DNA of 64,000 nucleotides, from positions 418,375-482,374 of the forward strand of contig NZ_VCEJ01000002.1 of assembly GCF_005860805.1 (NCBI RefSeq), given 5' to 3'. The stretch is from Dyadobacter luticola. GTDB lineage: Bacteria > Bacteroidota > Bacteroidia > Cytophagales > Spirosomataceae. The notes under the pieces were generated by a model. It was given only the letters and a program-made list of their open reading frames with translations. It ran no database searches and was not told the DNA's origin. The number at the start of each line of letters is the position of its first letter. Positions within the stretch are counted from its first letter, which is position 1. The translations under genes were made by a program, and so were the position numbers. Of this stretch, positions 1 through 8,665 are shown piece by piece.

Positions 1-1
1 C

Positions 2-823
2 GATATCTACCGAGAAGACCGCAAGGCTGCAGGGTTCGGTACGGGGAATTATGGGTTCAACTTTTCACTTCCACAGGCATTGAAGGATGGCAAGGCCCAC
101 CAGCTTAGCATCCGCATCAAGGGTACCAGTTTTATTGTAGGCACAGCAAAAAGTGTAACTTGCTCCAGCAACGACTACAAGGGCCGTTTCGAATCTGCTA
201 GTTGCACAACTATCAAAGGCTGGCTATGGGACAAGAATTTTCCAGATGTACGGCAAATCATTGAGCTCTTCGAAGGGGATACAATTTATGCAACACTGAC
301 TGCAAATGTTTACCGTGAAGATCGGAAAATTGCTGGATATGGAGATGGTTATTGTGGATTTACGATGGCAACCCCAGCTATAATAAAGGATGGACAGCAG
401 CACCAGTTGAGTGCTCGTATTAAAGGCAGCAGTTACGTATTACTTAATTCTCCACTTAGTGTGACGTGCGCATCTCCTGCGCGCGTATCAATGACAGACG
501 ATTCTGATACGAGTGCGGTCAAAAAGAGTCTAGACCTGTTCGGAAATGAGTTTGAAGGAAAAGCAATTGAAGTCGTCGTAGCACCTAATCCAACCTCAGG
601 GAAATTCTGGATCGAGTTTACGCCAACCCAGCAGTCTGCTGCAACTGTATTTGTTTCAGGGCAAAATGGTGTCGTAGCCCTGACGGAAGAGCTGATGGGA
701 AAGGTTGGACAGACAGTAAAACATGAAATCGATTTGAGCTCGAATCCTTCCGGGGTTTATATAATTCAACTACGGTATGATGGAATGAAAATGGAATCGA
801 AGAAGGTGATACTGGTGAAGTAA
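2..823 (+). CDS. Type IX secreted repeat protein, 5' end missing
   Basis: The reading frame is already open at base 2, so only the C-terminal 273 residues are present. Two copies of a repeat of roughly 90-100 residues are visible; they share the motifs YREDRK, AGFGTG/AGYGDG, a KDG-HQLS turn and a final SVTC. The complete copy has a GWLWDKNFPD block like the 'GWAWD' modules of other bacterial surface proteins, and each repeat carries cysteines. The last ~80 residues (VAPNPTSGKF ... GVYIIQL ... KKVILVK) form a type A C-terminal sorting domain of the type IX secretion system, so the protein is predicted to be exported and attached to the cell surface. Its ligand or enzymatic role cannot be told from this part. 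The gene converges on the polysaccharide locus across the IS element. Confidence 0.85.
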   Translation, partial: DIYREDRKAAGFGTGNYGFNFSLPQALKDGKAHQLSIRIKGTSFIVGTAKSVTCSSNDYKGRFESASCTTIKGWLWDKNFPDVRQIIELFEGDTIYATLTANVYREDRKIAGYGDGYCGFTMATPAIIKDGQQHQLSARIKGSSYVLLNSPLSVTCASPARVSMTDDSDTSAVKKSLDLFGNEFEGKAIEVVVAPNPTSGKFWIEFTPTQQSAATVFVSGQNGVVALTEELMGKVGQTVKHEIDLSSNPSGVYIIQLRYDGMKMESKKVILVK

Positions 824-848
824 GCGTTAATCTTAAAAGTTTAAATAA

Positions 849-874
849 GGCTGTCGATTATGTCGGCAGCCTTT
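849..874 (+). terminator. Rho-independent terminator after the T9SS gene
   Basis: GGCTGTCG (849-856) pairs with CGGCAGCC (864-871), with one G-T wobble and a 7-base loop, followed by TTT and a T-rich stretch. It lies 26 bp after the stop codon of the secreted protein. Confidence 0.7.
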
Positions 875-996
875 CTCTTTGTTTAGATAATATTTATGAA
901 CAACTTCTGAGAATCTTCAAGCTTTATTCTCGGAAAATGTTAATAGATTCCCAGCACGTAGAGTGCTGAGCAATAAAAAAGGGCTAAAAAATGCAT

Positions 997-1035
997 TGCC
1001 CCCAAGAAGTTAAACACTTCTCGGGGGCATTTTTT
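997..1035 (+). terminator. Left-end hairpin of the IS, covering the transposase RBS
   Basis: TGCCCCC-A-AGAAGT (997-1010) pairs with ACTTCT-C-GGGGGCA (1016-1029) across a 5-base loop, followed by six T. The right arm contains GGGGG, which stands 8 bases before the likely transposase ATG at 1036. The same structure can therefore stop incoming transcription and hide the ribosome-binding site, a known way for insertion sequences to avoid activation by read-through. It overlaps the left inverted repeat. Confidence 0.7.
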
Positions 1036-1513
1036 ATGGGCAAAAACAGAAACACAGTTTAGAATTCAAGCTTAGGCTCATCAATTTGCACTTGAAAGGG
1101 GCTAATATTCGGGGATTGTCCAGTGAGTTCGGAGTAAGGCAGTCCTTACTGCGAAAATGGGTCGGGCATTATTGACAGGTTGGGTCAGTGAGCCTTTACC
1201 ACACCACCGCCGGATCTACACCAAAGAATTCAAGCAAGAGGCAGTCCTGGCTTATCGGCAAACAGGCTTATCTTTGTATGAATGCTGCCTCAAATACAAG
1301 ATACCCAGTGAGATTACGTTGCTCACCTGGATCAGGCAATACGAGCAGTATGGTATCAATGGTTTTAATAATGCCTGTGGCCGGCCCAGCAAGATGATCA
1401 AAAAAACCACATTCAAAAGAATTTACGGTCCTTTAACCCGGTTGGAAGAACTGGAACGAGAGAATTTGTACCTGTGCGCTGAAAATGAAGTTCTAAAAAG
1501 CTGGAAGCCTTAG
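1036..1513 (+). pseudogene. IS3-family transposase OrfA, frameshifted
   Basis: A first helix-turn-helix segment (EFKLRLINLHLKG ... LLRKWV) can be read from about 1062 to 1172. The likely original start, ATG 1036, is in another frame and is separated from it by a one-base loss. A TGA follows the first segment, and the second helix-turn-helix segment (IYTKEFKQEAVLAY ... TWIRQYEQYG) continues in a different frame from about 1215 to the stop at 1511-1513, ending in a leucine-zipper-like LEELERENLYL stretch. In the family OrfA binds the terminal repeats. At least two frameshifts make it non-functional. Confidence 0.8.
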
Positions 1514-2383
1514 CCCAACAGGAGCAACGCAAAGAAAAAGGCGTTAGTTGTTGATGGGTTAAGGCAGAAATTCCCGCTTGATTTATTATTACAGGTCCTG
1601 AAAATCCCCAGGAGCTGCTATTACTACCATTTGCAAACAAGGTCAGTGCTCAGCAAACACCGGGATGCCAAAAGCCAGATCCAACTGATATCACCAGCAC
1701 AAAGGCAGGTTTGGCTATCGCAGGATCACCCTAGCTATGAAAAACATCGGCTGGCTGATCCAACCATAAAACGGTTTTGAAGCTGATGAGGCAGTCAGGA
1801 TTGCGCTCATTGCTACGCATCAAAAAGTACCGTGCCTACAAAGGTGATACCGGCACGGTTGCACCCAATGCCTTACAACGCCATTTTAAATCCGAGCGTA
1901 CTGGCCAGAAATGGACAACAGATGTAACAGCGTTTAAGGTTAAAGATCAAAAATTATACATATCGCCCATTATAGACCTGTTCAATGGATAGATTGTTAT
2001 TTATAGCCTTTCAAATCTGCCAATTTCAAACAGGTTACCGACATGCTAAAAGCTGCATTTAAGAAAATAGATTGTAAAAAAGACCTGATACTGCATTCTG
2101 ACCAGGGCTGGCAATATCAATGAAGGCTTATCAACGTATTTTGGCTGATAAAGGCATCACACAAAGTATGTCCAGAAAAGGTAAGTGCCTGGATAATGCT
2201 GTGATCGAAAACTTTTTTGGAACGATCAAATCCGAGTTGTTTTACCTGAAAGCTTACAACTCGGTCCAGGAGCTGGAAACTGAAATAAAGAGCTACATCA
2301 ACTATTATAACAACGACAGAATCAGGCTCAATTTAAATGGAATGAGCCCGGTACAATACCGGGCTCAACACACTAATAGTTAA
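1498..2383 (+). pseudogene. IS3-family transposase OrfB (DDE), frameshifted
   Basis: Pieces of a DDE integrase-type transposase follow each other in several frames: KLEALAQQEQRKEK from 1498, a KFPLDLLLQVLKIPRS helix segment, RLADPTIKRF ending in TGA near 1780, then KYRAYKGDTG ... WTTDVTAF (first catalytic Asp), stopped at 1992, then LILHSDQGWQYQ (second Asp) and, from 2120, a stretch ending in the NAVIENFFG motif (catalytic Glu) and SPVQYR. All three catalytic residues are recognisable, but at least four frame breaks or stops separate them, so the gene is dead. Confidence 0.85.
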
Positions 2384-2489
2384 TTTCTAAAAACGTCCAA
2401 CTTTTCGGGTTCAGTCCAAGATAGGCCCTTTTTTATTATTATCTCTTTTACTCTTATACGCTTCTCTTTGCTACGTTATTATCGTCATT

Positions 2490-3860
2490 TTACTGCCCTC
2501 TCCCCAGCACCATCACCTGCACAGTCCTGAAAATCAGTCTCACATCATCAAAAACGCTATACGATTTCAAGTATTGAAGATCATATTTCAAACGTTCCAC
2601 ATTCTTCGCAACTGTATCCGCATATCCAACATTAATCTGACCAATGGAAGTAATACCCGGTTTTACAGTAAGAAGACGCTGAAAATCGTGAGGAGCAGCT
2701 TCCATTAGCATGTCCACGTCGTATTTGTAGAGAGGGCGAGGGCCGACTACGGACATTTCGCCTTTTAATACGTTAATAAATTGCGGTAGCTCGTCCAAAC
2801 GTGATTTCCTCAAAATGCGACCAATTGGCGTTATCCTTGGATCGTCGTCGCCTTTTGAATGTTGTAAGCCCATTTTGTCCGCATCTACGCGCATACTTCT
2901 GAATTTGTAGATGTAGAACATTTCACCCCATCTGCCTGAACGTTGTTGTTTGAAAAATACAGGTCCCGGTGAGGTTATTTTAATTGCTGCCCAAACAAGG
3001 AAGAAAATTGGTGCACCCAAAACCATCACAATTGCCGAGAAAACAAGGTCGAAAGTCCTCTTTAACGTCTGCTCGTTAAAACTGGAAAATGGCTTGGTGT
3101 TGACCTGAATGATGGGGTACATATCGTGGTATTCGATTGTAGCCATGTTGGTCATAAAACCGCGGAAGTCGGGAACAAGACGAATCTGCGTTTTTCTGCG
3201 CTCGCCCATCTGGATCACGCTACGAACCTGATCATCGCTCATTTCGGAAAGACAGCAGTACACGTAATCCAGTTCTTTTTCTCTAACTAAAGATTCCAGC
3301 GAATTTAGATTATGGTCATCATTATTGAGATCGACCATTCCGAAATATCTGTAACCCAATTCTTTACGCTCATTGTAAAATTCACGGATCAACGTGGCAA
3401 GATCACCTTTTCCGACGATCGCATAGCGATTGTAGTTGTAGCCTGCCTGGCGATAAAATTTAAGAAAGAGAATCGCCGCAGCCCGTGTTAACGTTGACGA
3501 AACGATGAATAGGCCGTAAGTAAGCAAAAACTGGTACCTCGAATACTCTTCGCCTTGCTTGGTCAGATACAAAAAAGCCATGATCACAAAAATGTGGACC
3601 ACGACCGCTTTGAGGAATTTTCCAAGCTGTGTATTGAAGTGATAAGAGAGCCTGGTAAAACGATAAGTGTTGAAAGTGTGGATTGTAAAAACCCAAACCA
3701 AGTTCGCTACAAGAAGCAGATTGACGTACCGGTTTTCCAAAGTTCCCCAATCATCCGGATCGAAGCGATACAGGTAAGCTGTCAGGAAGCACAGGTTCAG
3801 AAGAACCACGTCAGCCCATAAGTGGGCCTTGGGGAGGTTTCCAGAGTAATTATTTTTCAT
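2490..3860 (-). CDS. Undecaprenyl-phosphate sugar phosphotransferase (WcaJ-like)
   Basis: This membrane enzyme should start each repeat unit by moving a sugar-1-phosphate from a nucleotide sugar to undecaprenyl phosphate. The first ~130 residues hold four or five hydrophobic segments. A CoA-binding-like Rossmann segment follows (YNRYAIVGKGDLA, about residue 146). The catalytic bacterial sugar transferase domain runs from about residue 266 (KRTFDLVFS) to the end, with SPGPVFFKQQRSG, the YKFRSM motif, LRKSRLDELPQ and VVGPRP. At 456 residues it is of normal length for the family; the sugar cannot be told. It is the last gene of the long minus-strand locus. A TATACTTG box (3953-3960, minus strand) and a TCACTCAAC leader motif (3871-3881) precede the ATG, so it may have its own promoter. 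Confidence 0.92.
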   Translation of the reverse strand: MKNNYSGNLPKAHLWADVVLLNLCFLTAYLYRFDPDDWGTLENRYVNLLLVANLVWVFTIHTFNTYRFTRLSYHFNTQLGKFLKAVVVHIFVIMAFLYLTKQGEEYSRYQFLLTYGLFIVSSTLTRAAAILFLKFYRQAGYNYNRYAIVGKGDLATLIREFYNERKELGYRYFGMVDLNNDDHNLNSLESLVREKELDYVYCCLSEMSDDQVRSVIQMGERRKTQIRLVPDFRGFMTNMATIEYHDMYPIIQVNTKPFSSFNEQTLKRTFDLVFSAIVMVLGAPIFFLVWAAIKITSPGPVFFKQQRSGRWGEMFYIYKFRSMRVDADKMGLQHSKGDDDPRITPIGRILRKSRLDELPQFINVLKGEMSVVGPRPLYKYDVDMLMEAAPHDFQRLLTVKPGITSIGQINVGYADTVAKNVERLKYDLQYLKSYSVFDDVRLIFRTVQVMVLGRGQ

Positions 3861-4054
3861 ATTGTTGAACGTTGAGTGAACTTATCCGAACTTTCGCTGG
3901 CATTATTTCAAACCACAAAAGCCAAGTTGCACTGAAAGAGTAGATAGACGTACAAGTATAACGATTTTTTACAAGTTTGGCTCTTGTTTTTGTTATATTT
4001 TTACGTTTTCAGTAAAATCTATCAAACAATCGGAGTTAGTTAGATAAATACACT

Positions 4055-4750
4055 TCAACTATTCGACAATTCTCCTGCGTAGATTTGCTGATTGGCCAAG
4101 TCGATGGTAAGCTGTACCTGTTCGTCAAATGTCATTTCAGAGTTATCGATCAATACCGCATCCTCAGCCTTAATCAATGGACTTTCGGCTCTGTTCATAT
4201 CATTAAAATCCCGTAGACGTAAATTCTCAGCGATTTCTTCCAACCCAACATTTTCGCCTTTTTCAACAAGCTCTAAATGACGGCGTTGTGCTCTAACTTC
4301 GGGTGAAGCAGTAAGATAAATTTTTAGCTCAGCTTTTGGGAAAACAACCGTTCCAATGTCGCGGCCATCCATAACGATACCGCCGTTCTCTCCCATTTTT
4401 TGTTGCTGTGCAACCAGCAGATGGCGAACCGCCGGAATCGCGCTAAATAGGCTCACTTTCTCAGAAACGTACATCTTCCGGATTTCACTTTCAATATTAA
4501 CACCGTTTAGGTACACGTCATTGGTCATCGCCTCTGAGCGGTGAAAACCAATCTGGATATTATCCAATGCAGCGGTTACGGCCGTTTGGTCGTCTGAGGA
4601 GATATTATTTTGTAAGAAATAAAGAGTGGCAGCACGATACATGGCACCAGTATCAATATAAGGATACCCTAAATGCTCTGAAACTTTCTTGGCAGTGCTG
4701 CTTTTCCCGCAGCTCGACAGGCCGTCGATGGCGATGGTGATTCTTTTCAT
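4055..4750 (-). CDS. cmk: Cytidylate kinase
   Basis: Phosphorylates CMP and dCMP with ATP in the cytoplasm. The P-loop GLSSCGKSS lies at residues 10-18, followed by YIDTGAMYRAATLYFL (the NMP-binding motif) and the MDGRDIGTVVFP motif; 231 residues is the usual length. It is normally a housekeeping gene. Its place among genes for CMP-activated sugar acids is notable because each transfer from a CMP-sugar releases CMP that this enzyme recycles; that link is inference. A TTTTACTCAAC leader motif lies 17 bases before the ATG (4768-4778), as before other genes of the locus. Confidence 0.95.
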   Translation of the reverse strand: MKRITIAIDGLSSCGKSSTAKKVSEHLGYPYIDTGAMYRAATLYFLQNNISSDDQTAVTAALDNIQIGFHRSEAMTNDVYLNGVNIESEIRKMYVSEKVSLFSAIPAVRHLLVAQQQKMGENGGIVMDGRDIGTVVFPKAELKIYLTASPEVRAQRRHLELVEKGENVGLEEIAENLRLRDFNDMNRAESPLIKAEDAVLIDNSEMTFDEQVQLTIDLANQQIYAGELSNS

Positions 4751-4808
4751 AAGAGTATAATTGGATTGTTGAGTAAAATGCTTTTTAACTTCGTGGGGAG
4801 TGGCTAGT

Positions 4809-6206
4809 TCAGAAAGACTTAGAAGCTTTGACTAGAAACGCGCCAGAATTATAAAGTAGCTTGCCATAATCGAGTGCAATAATTCCTCCTATCTGCAAGT
4901 CTGGAGACAAGTTGGTATGTGCTTCGGCATATCCCGAAAACTGGCTCACCGGCACGAATGTCTTTGTCTCGTGCGTTCCGAAATTGCGGGAATAGGATAG
5001 TTTTACCAATCCATCCCAACGGCCAAGGCTACCAGTAAATCCGGTATGTACGGCATAAAGCCGGTTGTTAATAAAATGGTAGCCTTCGCGCGTTACCTGA
5101 CCTTTTCTAGCATCTGCTTCTCTTGTGATAAACGGCAACCCCAAACCGATCCCCTTATAACTCCAACCGTCGGTATATAAGTAGTGGTTCAAATAATTCT
5201 CGTTGCCCGTCTTAGTAGGCTTCGACCAAGGCTCTCCCGCTTGATTTTTAGTATACACGAATTCAAACAGAAACTTGCGCCATTTGACCGCTTTGGTACC
5301 TATGTTCTTATTGATAATCGAAAGCCCGTTTAATCCGTCAGCAATATTGGCAAGATGATACAAAGCTCCTACTTCATAGTAGCTTTGCCGATATGCTGCT
5401 ACCAGCACGTTTTTGAAATCATATTCAAGGCGAACGTCAATGACTCCGACATGATTTCCAACTTTACTTCCATTCCATTTTTTACCAAACACTACTGATT
5501 GATAGCTTTCCCAGTCGGTTTGAATATAGCTTGAGAAGAGGGCACGCTCATTGCCCCAGAAAGCGTTGTCGTTGAAGCCCCCATAAAATTTGAATTTCCA
5601 ATCATCTTTACCTATTCTACCCCAAAGCGACTTTTGGTGAAAGTAAGTATCTGCACCTGGAATTCTGCGGTTACGCACCTCCGTATATCCGACCCAGCCA
5701 TGTGCATAATTTCCCTTGAACGCGAAAATTCTTCCTAGAATAGGCAGTGCATAAAACTCTGGAATACCAATTTGAACTTTGGGAATACCAAGCGCAGTCC
5801 CTGAAATGGCAAAGTTGCCAGCAGTTAAGAGCGTATCTGCTAAACCCATCACGTCTCTGGTTCTTCCACCTTTGAGTTCAAAAATCCAGAGTTTCACTTT
5901 TCCATAACCCTCAATCAGAGTTGCGTTTGAACCTTTCCCACCATTGGCACGGCCCTCGACAGCTGCACCCCAATCCAGAATCTGATGTCGAGTCGTATCG
6001 TAATCTTTACTGATACGTCCGATCGCACTGGCGGATGCGCCGGATAACGGAACACTTCCGTATTGATTGGTACGCATCCAAAAAGGGACGTGATCAGGTG
6101 TCGTGTAAGACCCCTGTCCTTCGATCCTGAAATTAACTTTATTGGATTGGGCATGACCTAAATAACCCATAAAATTCAGGATGCAAAGGATGACAACTCC
6201 TCTCAT
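4809..6206 (-). CDS. Wzi-family capsule assembly outer-membrane protein
   Basis: A signal peptide (MRGVVILCILNFMGYLGHAQ) is followed by the HVPFWMRTNQYG motif common to Bacteroidota Wzi-like proteins. The rest consists of alternating polar and aromatic residues typical of a beta barrel and ends in a hydrophobic strand with terminal Phe. Wzi proteins sit in the outer membrane and help hold capsule at the cell surface. Length is 465 residues. Its place inside the polysaccharide locus supports the call; how directly it binds this polymer is not shown. Confidence 0.8.
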   Translation of the reverse strand: MRGVVILCILNFMGYLGHAQSNKVNFRIEGQGSYTTPDHVPFWMRTNQYGSVPLSGASASAIGRISKDYDTTRHQILDWGAAVEGRANGGKGSNATLIEGYGKVKLWIFELKGGRTRDVMGLADTLLTAGNFAISGTALGIPKVQIGIPEFYALPILGRIFAFKGNYAHGWVGYTEVRNRRIPGADTYFHQKSLWGRIGKDDWKFKFYGGFNDNAFWGNERALFSSYIQTDWESYQSVVFGKKWNGSKVGNHVGVIDVRLEYDFKNVLVAAYRQSYYEVGALYHLANIADGLNGLSIINKNIGTKAVKWRKFLFEFVYTKNQAGEPWSKPTKTGNENYLNHYLYTDGWSYKGIGLGLPFITREADARKGQVTREGYHFINNRLYAVHTGFTGSLGRWDGLVKLSYSRNFGTHETKTFVPVSQFSGYAEAHTNLSPDLQIGGIIALDYGKLLYNSGAFLVKASKSF

Positions 6207-6273
6207 AGATTTCGACTTAATGAAATTTTTGGCTTAATTTGAGCCATTAAAAAGCTCGCGTTGAGGCTTCAAC

Positions 6274-6726
6274 CTACTGAACCTTTACCTTAATTACAAT
6301 CTTCTTAATATAACCGGGTTCACCATCTGCCCAAACCGGAGCATGGCCATCTTGTGGGAAAAACACAGCAAAAACATTATTGCCGATCACCACTTCGCCC
6401 TGCTTTTCAATTTTATTGAAAAATGTGTAGTCTTTTTCGGCATTGTATTCCATGCTGGGAGTTAATCTTTCCAGGTTCGACCACGGGATCAGCTCAGTGC
6501 CTTTAATGCAATACTGGACATCGATCACATGTTTGTGAGCCTCGTATCCGAAATCGTTTTCCGGCTTGGTTTCATATTCCATCACTACCGCTTTCGCCGT
6601 GTCAGTGATCGGATAGGTGCCCAATGCTATTTCAGGATCGGCATTTTTGATGAAAAGCAGACCTTGGTAAATGTCATCATTAATAGACTTATAAAACTCG
6701 ATATTATTAAGTGTATCTACGAACAT
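6274..6726 (-). CDS. YhcH/YjgK/YiaL family protein, copy 1
   Basis: A cupin-like protein of 150 residues in the DUF386 family, with the EAHKHVIDVQY motif (probable metal-binding His) and FFPQDGHAPVW near the end. Members such as NanQ are reported to speed the interconversion of sialic acid anomers; others are annotated as sugar isomerase-like subunits. Next to CMP-ulosonate synthetases, which accept one anomer only, an anomerase role is a reasonable inference. It is clearly a paralogue of the gene at 10154-10609 (shared TLNNI, GTYPI, YEAHKHVIDIQY and PEDGH/PQDGH blocks). A CTCAAC motif ends one base before the ATG. Confidence 0.85.
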   Translation of the reverse strand: MFVDTLNNIEFYKSINDDIYQGLLFIKNADPEIALGTYPITDTAKAVVMEYETKPENDFGYEAHKHVIDVQYCIKGTELIPWSNLERLTPSMEYNAEKDYTFFNKIEKQGEVVIGNNVFAVFFPQDGHAPVWADGEPGYIKKIVIKVKVQ

Positions 6727-6760
6727 CGTTGAGAATTTAGAATTTGGATTTTATTAATTT

Positions 6761-7828
6761 TTACCGCTTGGCAAAGAAATACTGGCCTTTAAAAGGACCT
6801 ACCGGTAAATAAGAAAGGATCAATTTTGGGATCAAAGTAAGACCAAATATGCTGTTTGTCCTGAAATAATCCGGGTAGAGGATTGCTTCGCTCATAACTT
6901 CTGGTGATGCCAGCATTTGTTCGAGAGATAGTCCTCGGTCTTTCAAAATTTTACTTGAACTTAGCAGCGAAGCATTTTCCAGCTCATCCAGATCGAATAA
7001 TGCATCAAAATTAACTCTCGGGAAAACCTCTAACTTTCCGCCGTAGCCTGCATTCATAATGTTCACATCACGCCTTGCAAAGAATTCCCGTCCCTGCTCA
7101 AATTTTTCGAGCATTTCGTGGACTGTTGGATTATGATATTTCAAGCCTTTCCCAAAATAGCGAGGGTCGAAGTGATTTGGGTCGTGTTCGTCTGCTTCCC
7201 AGTCGCGTGAATTGATTTTCTTCACTTTCTGATCCGCGAAAGTCATGTCGACACCCAGGAGGTAAATGTTGGTAAAACCCAGGTAAGCTGCTACCTGAAT
7301 CGCAGCATTCACAACCGTTTTATTAATGCCGCAATTGGGCAGGTCAGCACTGAACTCGGGACTGTCGGTATTAAGCCAGCAAACATTTTCCCGGTGATCT
7401 ATATATTTGTCAAACTCAACATTCGAAGGGTGAATGTCAGGAAAAAATGCATTCGTTACAAGCGGCAGAATTTCTTCATTAATCTGCTCGTGCATGTCTT
7501 TGATAACCAAATCATCAGTTACCATGTAAAAATCTGGTACCCAGTTCAAACGTTCAAACATCAGGTTAAACCGGTTAAATGCCATGGTGTACTCATTTTC
7601 AAGTAAATACAGTGGCATTTGGTTCAAGCTGGGACCATTTCCGATCAGAAAAATCCTTTCACCTTTGTATTTATCCTTCAATGCAGCCCATTTCTGGAAG
7701 TTCCGATCATTTGCGCTCCTAAATAAACGCTTGATCTTTACCAGGTTATAGTTCCACAGCCTGGTCGTAAAAACCTTCGGGCCATCATTCTTAATAACGT
7801 TGAGTCCTTTGTCAATCAGTGCTTGCAT
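6761..7828 (-). CDS. DUF115/MptE-like protein, possible glycosyltransferase, copy 1
   Basis: A 355-residue protein with an N-terminal helix, then GERIFLIGNGPSLNQMPL and PDFYMVTDDL, the hallmarks of the DUF115 (MptE-like) family, whose fold resembles GT42 sialyltransferases. A second block, FTNIYLLGVDMTF, follows about 100 residues later. Relatives act in flagellin glycosylation (Maf), and GT42 enzymes transfer sialic acid from CMP-sialic acid. Beside a CMP-ulosonate synthetase and aldolase, transfer of the unusual sugar acid is plausible but not shown. It lies 9 bp after the next gene in the same direction, and the two are paralogues. Confidence 0.65.
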   Translation of the reverse strand: MQALIDKGLNVIKNDGPKVFTTRLWNYNLVKIKRLFRSANDRNFQKWAALKDKYKGERIFLIGNGPSLNQMPLYLLENEYTMAFNRFNLMFERLNWVPDFYMVTDDLVIKDMHEQINEEILPLVTNAFFPDIHPSNVEFDKYIDHRENVCWLNTDSPEFSADLPNCGINKTVVNAAIQVAAYLGFTNIYLLGVDMTFADQKVKKINSRDWEADEHDPNHFDPRYFGKGLKYHNPTVHEMLEKFEQGREFFARRDVNIMNAGYGGKLEVFPRVNFDALFDLDELENASLLSSSKILKDRGLSLEQMLASPEVMSEAILYPDYFRTNSIFGLTLIPKLILSYLPVGPFKGQYFFAKR

Positions 7829-7837
7829 AGGGCAGTC

Positions 7838-8662
7838 CTATTTTTTAAACAGAGAATTATAATCTACTTTTTCAAAAACCTTTAACTGGCCGTCCACAGT
7901 TGCATCTTTGATGACACGTCCATGTTTTTCGTATGCTTCTCTCGACATTCTGTAAGCAAGCTCTTCTCCCTTGTAATCAGGGATCCGCCACGCCATGCCT
8001 TTTTTATAATACCCTTGTACAAAGTGGTTCTTTTCATCTCCGGATGAGTAAACCAATGCGCCCGGGGTGCCTTTTTGTTCGTAGTTGTGGTCTTTGCCAA
8101 CCAAGTAGACCTCATCAAAACCCATGTAAAACGCAAGCTGAATACATATCACCGTGACACTGTGACCAGCCCAGGTGGTTTTGGTAAGATCTGTTGAAAA
8201 TTGAGGGGAATAATCGGATCTTATAAATGTAAGGTTTTCTTTGTTGGTAAAATGCTTCCGGGCATTCCAATTGAAAAATTTCGGTAGTTCCAGGGCGTCC
8301 AGATCGTCGCGAAATTGCATTAACTGGATCGCAATATCCTGAACTACAATATACGTAGGCATAAAACCCATATCGCCCGCATTCAGGTACATACGGTTCA
8401 TTCCAATAGTGTATTCATCTTTCAGCAGTGTAAGATCCGTCTTTTTGAGACTTGGTCCGTTGGCTACGATGAAGCATCTTTTGCCTTTATGAATGTTGTG
8501 GTACTTCTCGATTTTTGCCTTATTCTGCTTTGCAAAGGACGAATTACCATGCCAGGACAGGTAATGAGGAATGTCTTTGACCCGTACCTTTACAGCATTG
8601 ATCACCCGCTCCAAAGAAAGTTCTTTGAGGGACATATCCTTTATATATTGTAACCGGCTCAT
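7838..8662 (-). CDS. DUF115/MptE-like protein, possible glycosyltransferase, copy 2
   Basis: A 274-residue relative of the preceding gene product: GKRCFIVANGPSLKKTDL, YTIGMNRMYL, PTYIVVQD, then FDEVYLVGKDHNY. It has the same order of motifs as copy 1, but a shorter C-terminus. The nucleotide-sugar-like binding motif GPSL is kept in both, so neither copy looks dead. It starts 3 bp after the aldolase gene ends, so the genes are almost certainly co-transcribed. The function is inferred from fold family and neighbours only. Confidence 0.65.
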   Translation of the reverse strand: MSRLQYIKDMSLKELSLERVINAVKVRVKDIPHYLSWHGNSSFAKQNKAKIEKYHNIHKGKRCFIVANGPSLKKTDLTLLKDEYTIGMNRMYLNAGDMGFMPTYIVVQDIAIQLMQFRDDLDALELPKFFNWNARKHFTNKENLTFIRSDYSPQFSTDLTKTTWAGHSVTVICIQLAFYMGFDEVYLVGKDHNYEQKGTPGALVYSSGDEKNHFVQGYYKKGMAWRIPDYKGEELAYRMSREAYEKHGRVIKDATVDGQLKVFEKVDYNSLFKK

Positions 8663-8665
8663 AGC

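Larger units (their letters stand above)
992..2418 (+). mobile_element. Decayed IS3-family insertion sequence
   Basis: The right end, read on the minus strand from 2418, begins TGGACTGAACCCGAAAAGTT. The left end from 992 begins TGCATTGCCCCCAAGAAGTT. The two match at about 17 of the first 24 positions and both have the TG...CTG/TTG...CCC form of IS3-family termini. The interior holds a two-part transposase (orfA with two helix-turn-helix segments, orfB with a DDE domain), both broken by frameshifts. The element is about 1.43 kb, a normal size for the family. No clear target duplication remains (AAA on the left, AGA on the right). It is probably immobile. Confidence 0.85.
972..2437. terminator. 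Bidirectional terminator split by an IS element
   Basis: AATAAAAAAGGGC (972-984) and GCCCTTTTTTATT (2425-2437) are perfect inverted repeats of 13 bases lying just outside the insertion sequence. If the element is removed they close into a hairpin with an A-rich left flank and a T-rich right flank, which is the form of a bidirectional terminator between the convergent T9SS and wcaJ-like genes. That the two arms once formed one terminator is inference. Confidence 0.55.

Noticed and set aside
2343..2367. 11-bp perfect palindrome TGAGCCCGGTA-CAA-TACCGGGCTCA as a regulatory hairpin
   Set aside because: It lies inside the transposase coding remnant over the conserved SPVQYRAQ motif. It may be chance or a feature of the IS, and no T-run follows.
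972..2437. AATAAAAAAGGGC / GCCCTTTTTTATT as the terminal repeats of the IS
   Set aside because: Typical IS3-family ends (TG...CTGAACCC...) are found further inside at 992 and 2418, so the outer arms are better explained as a split terminator.
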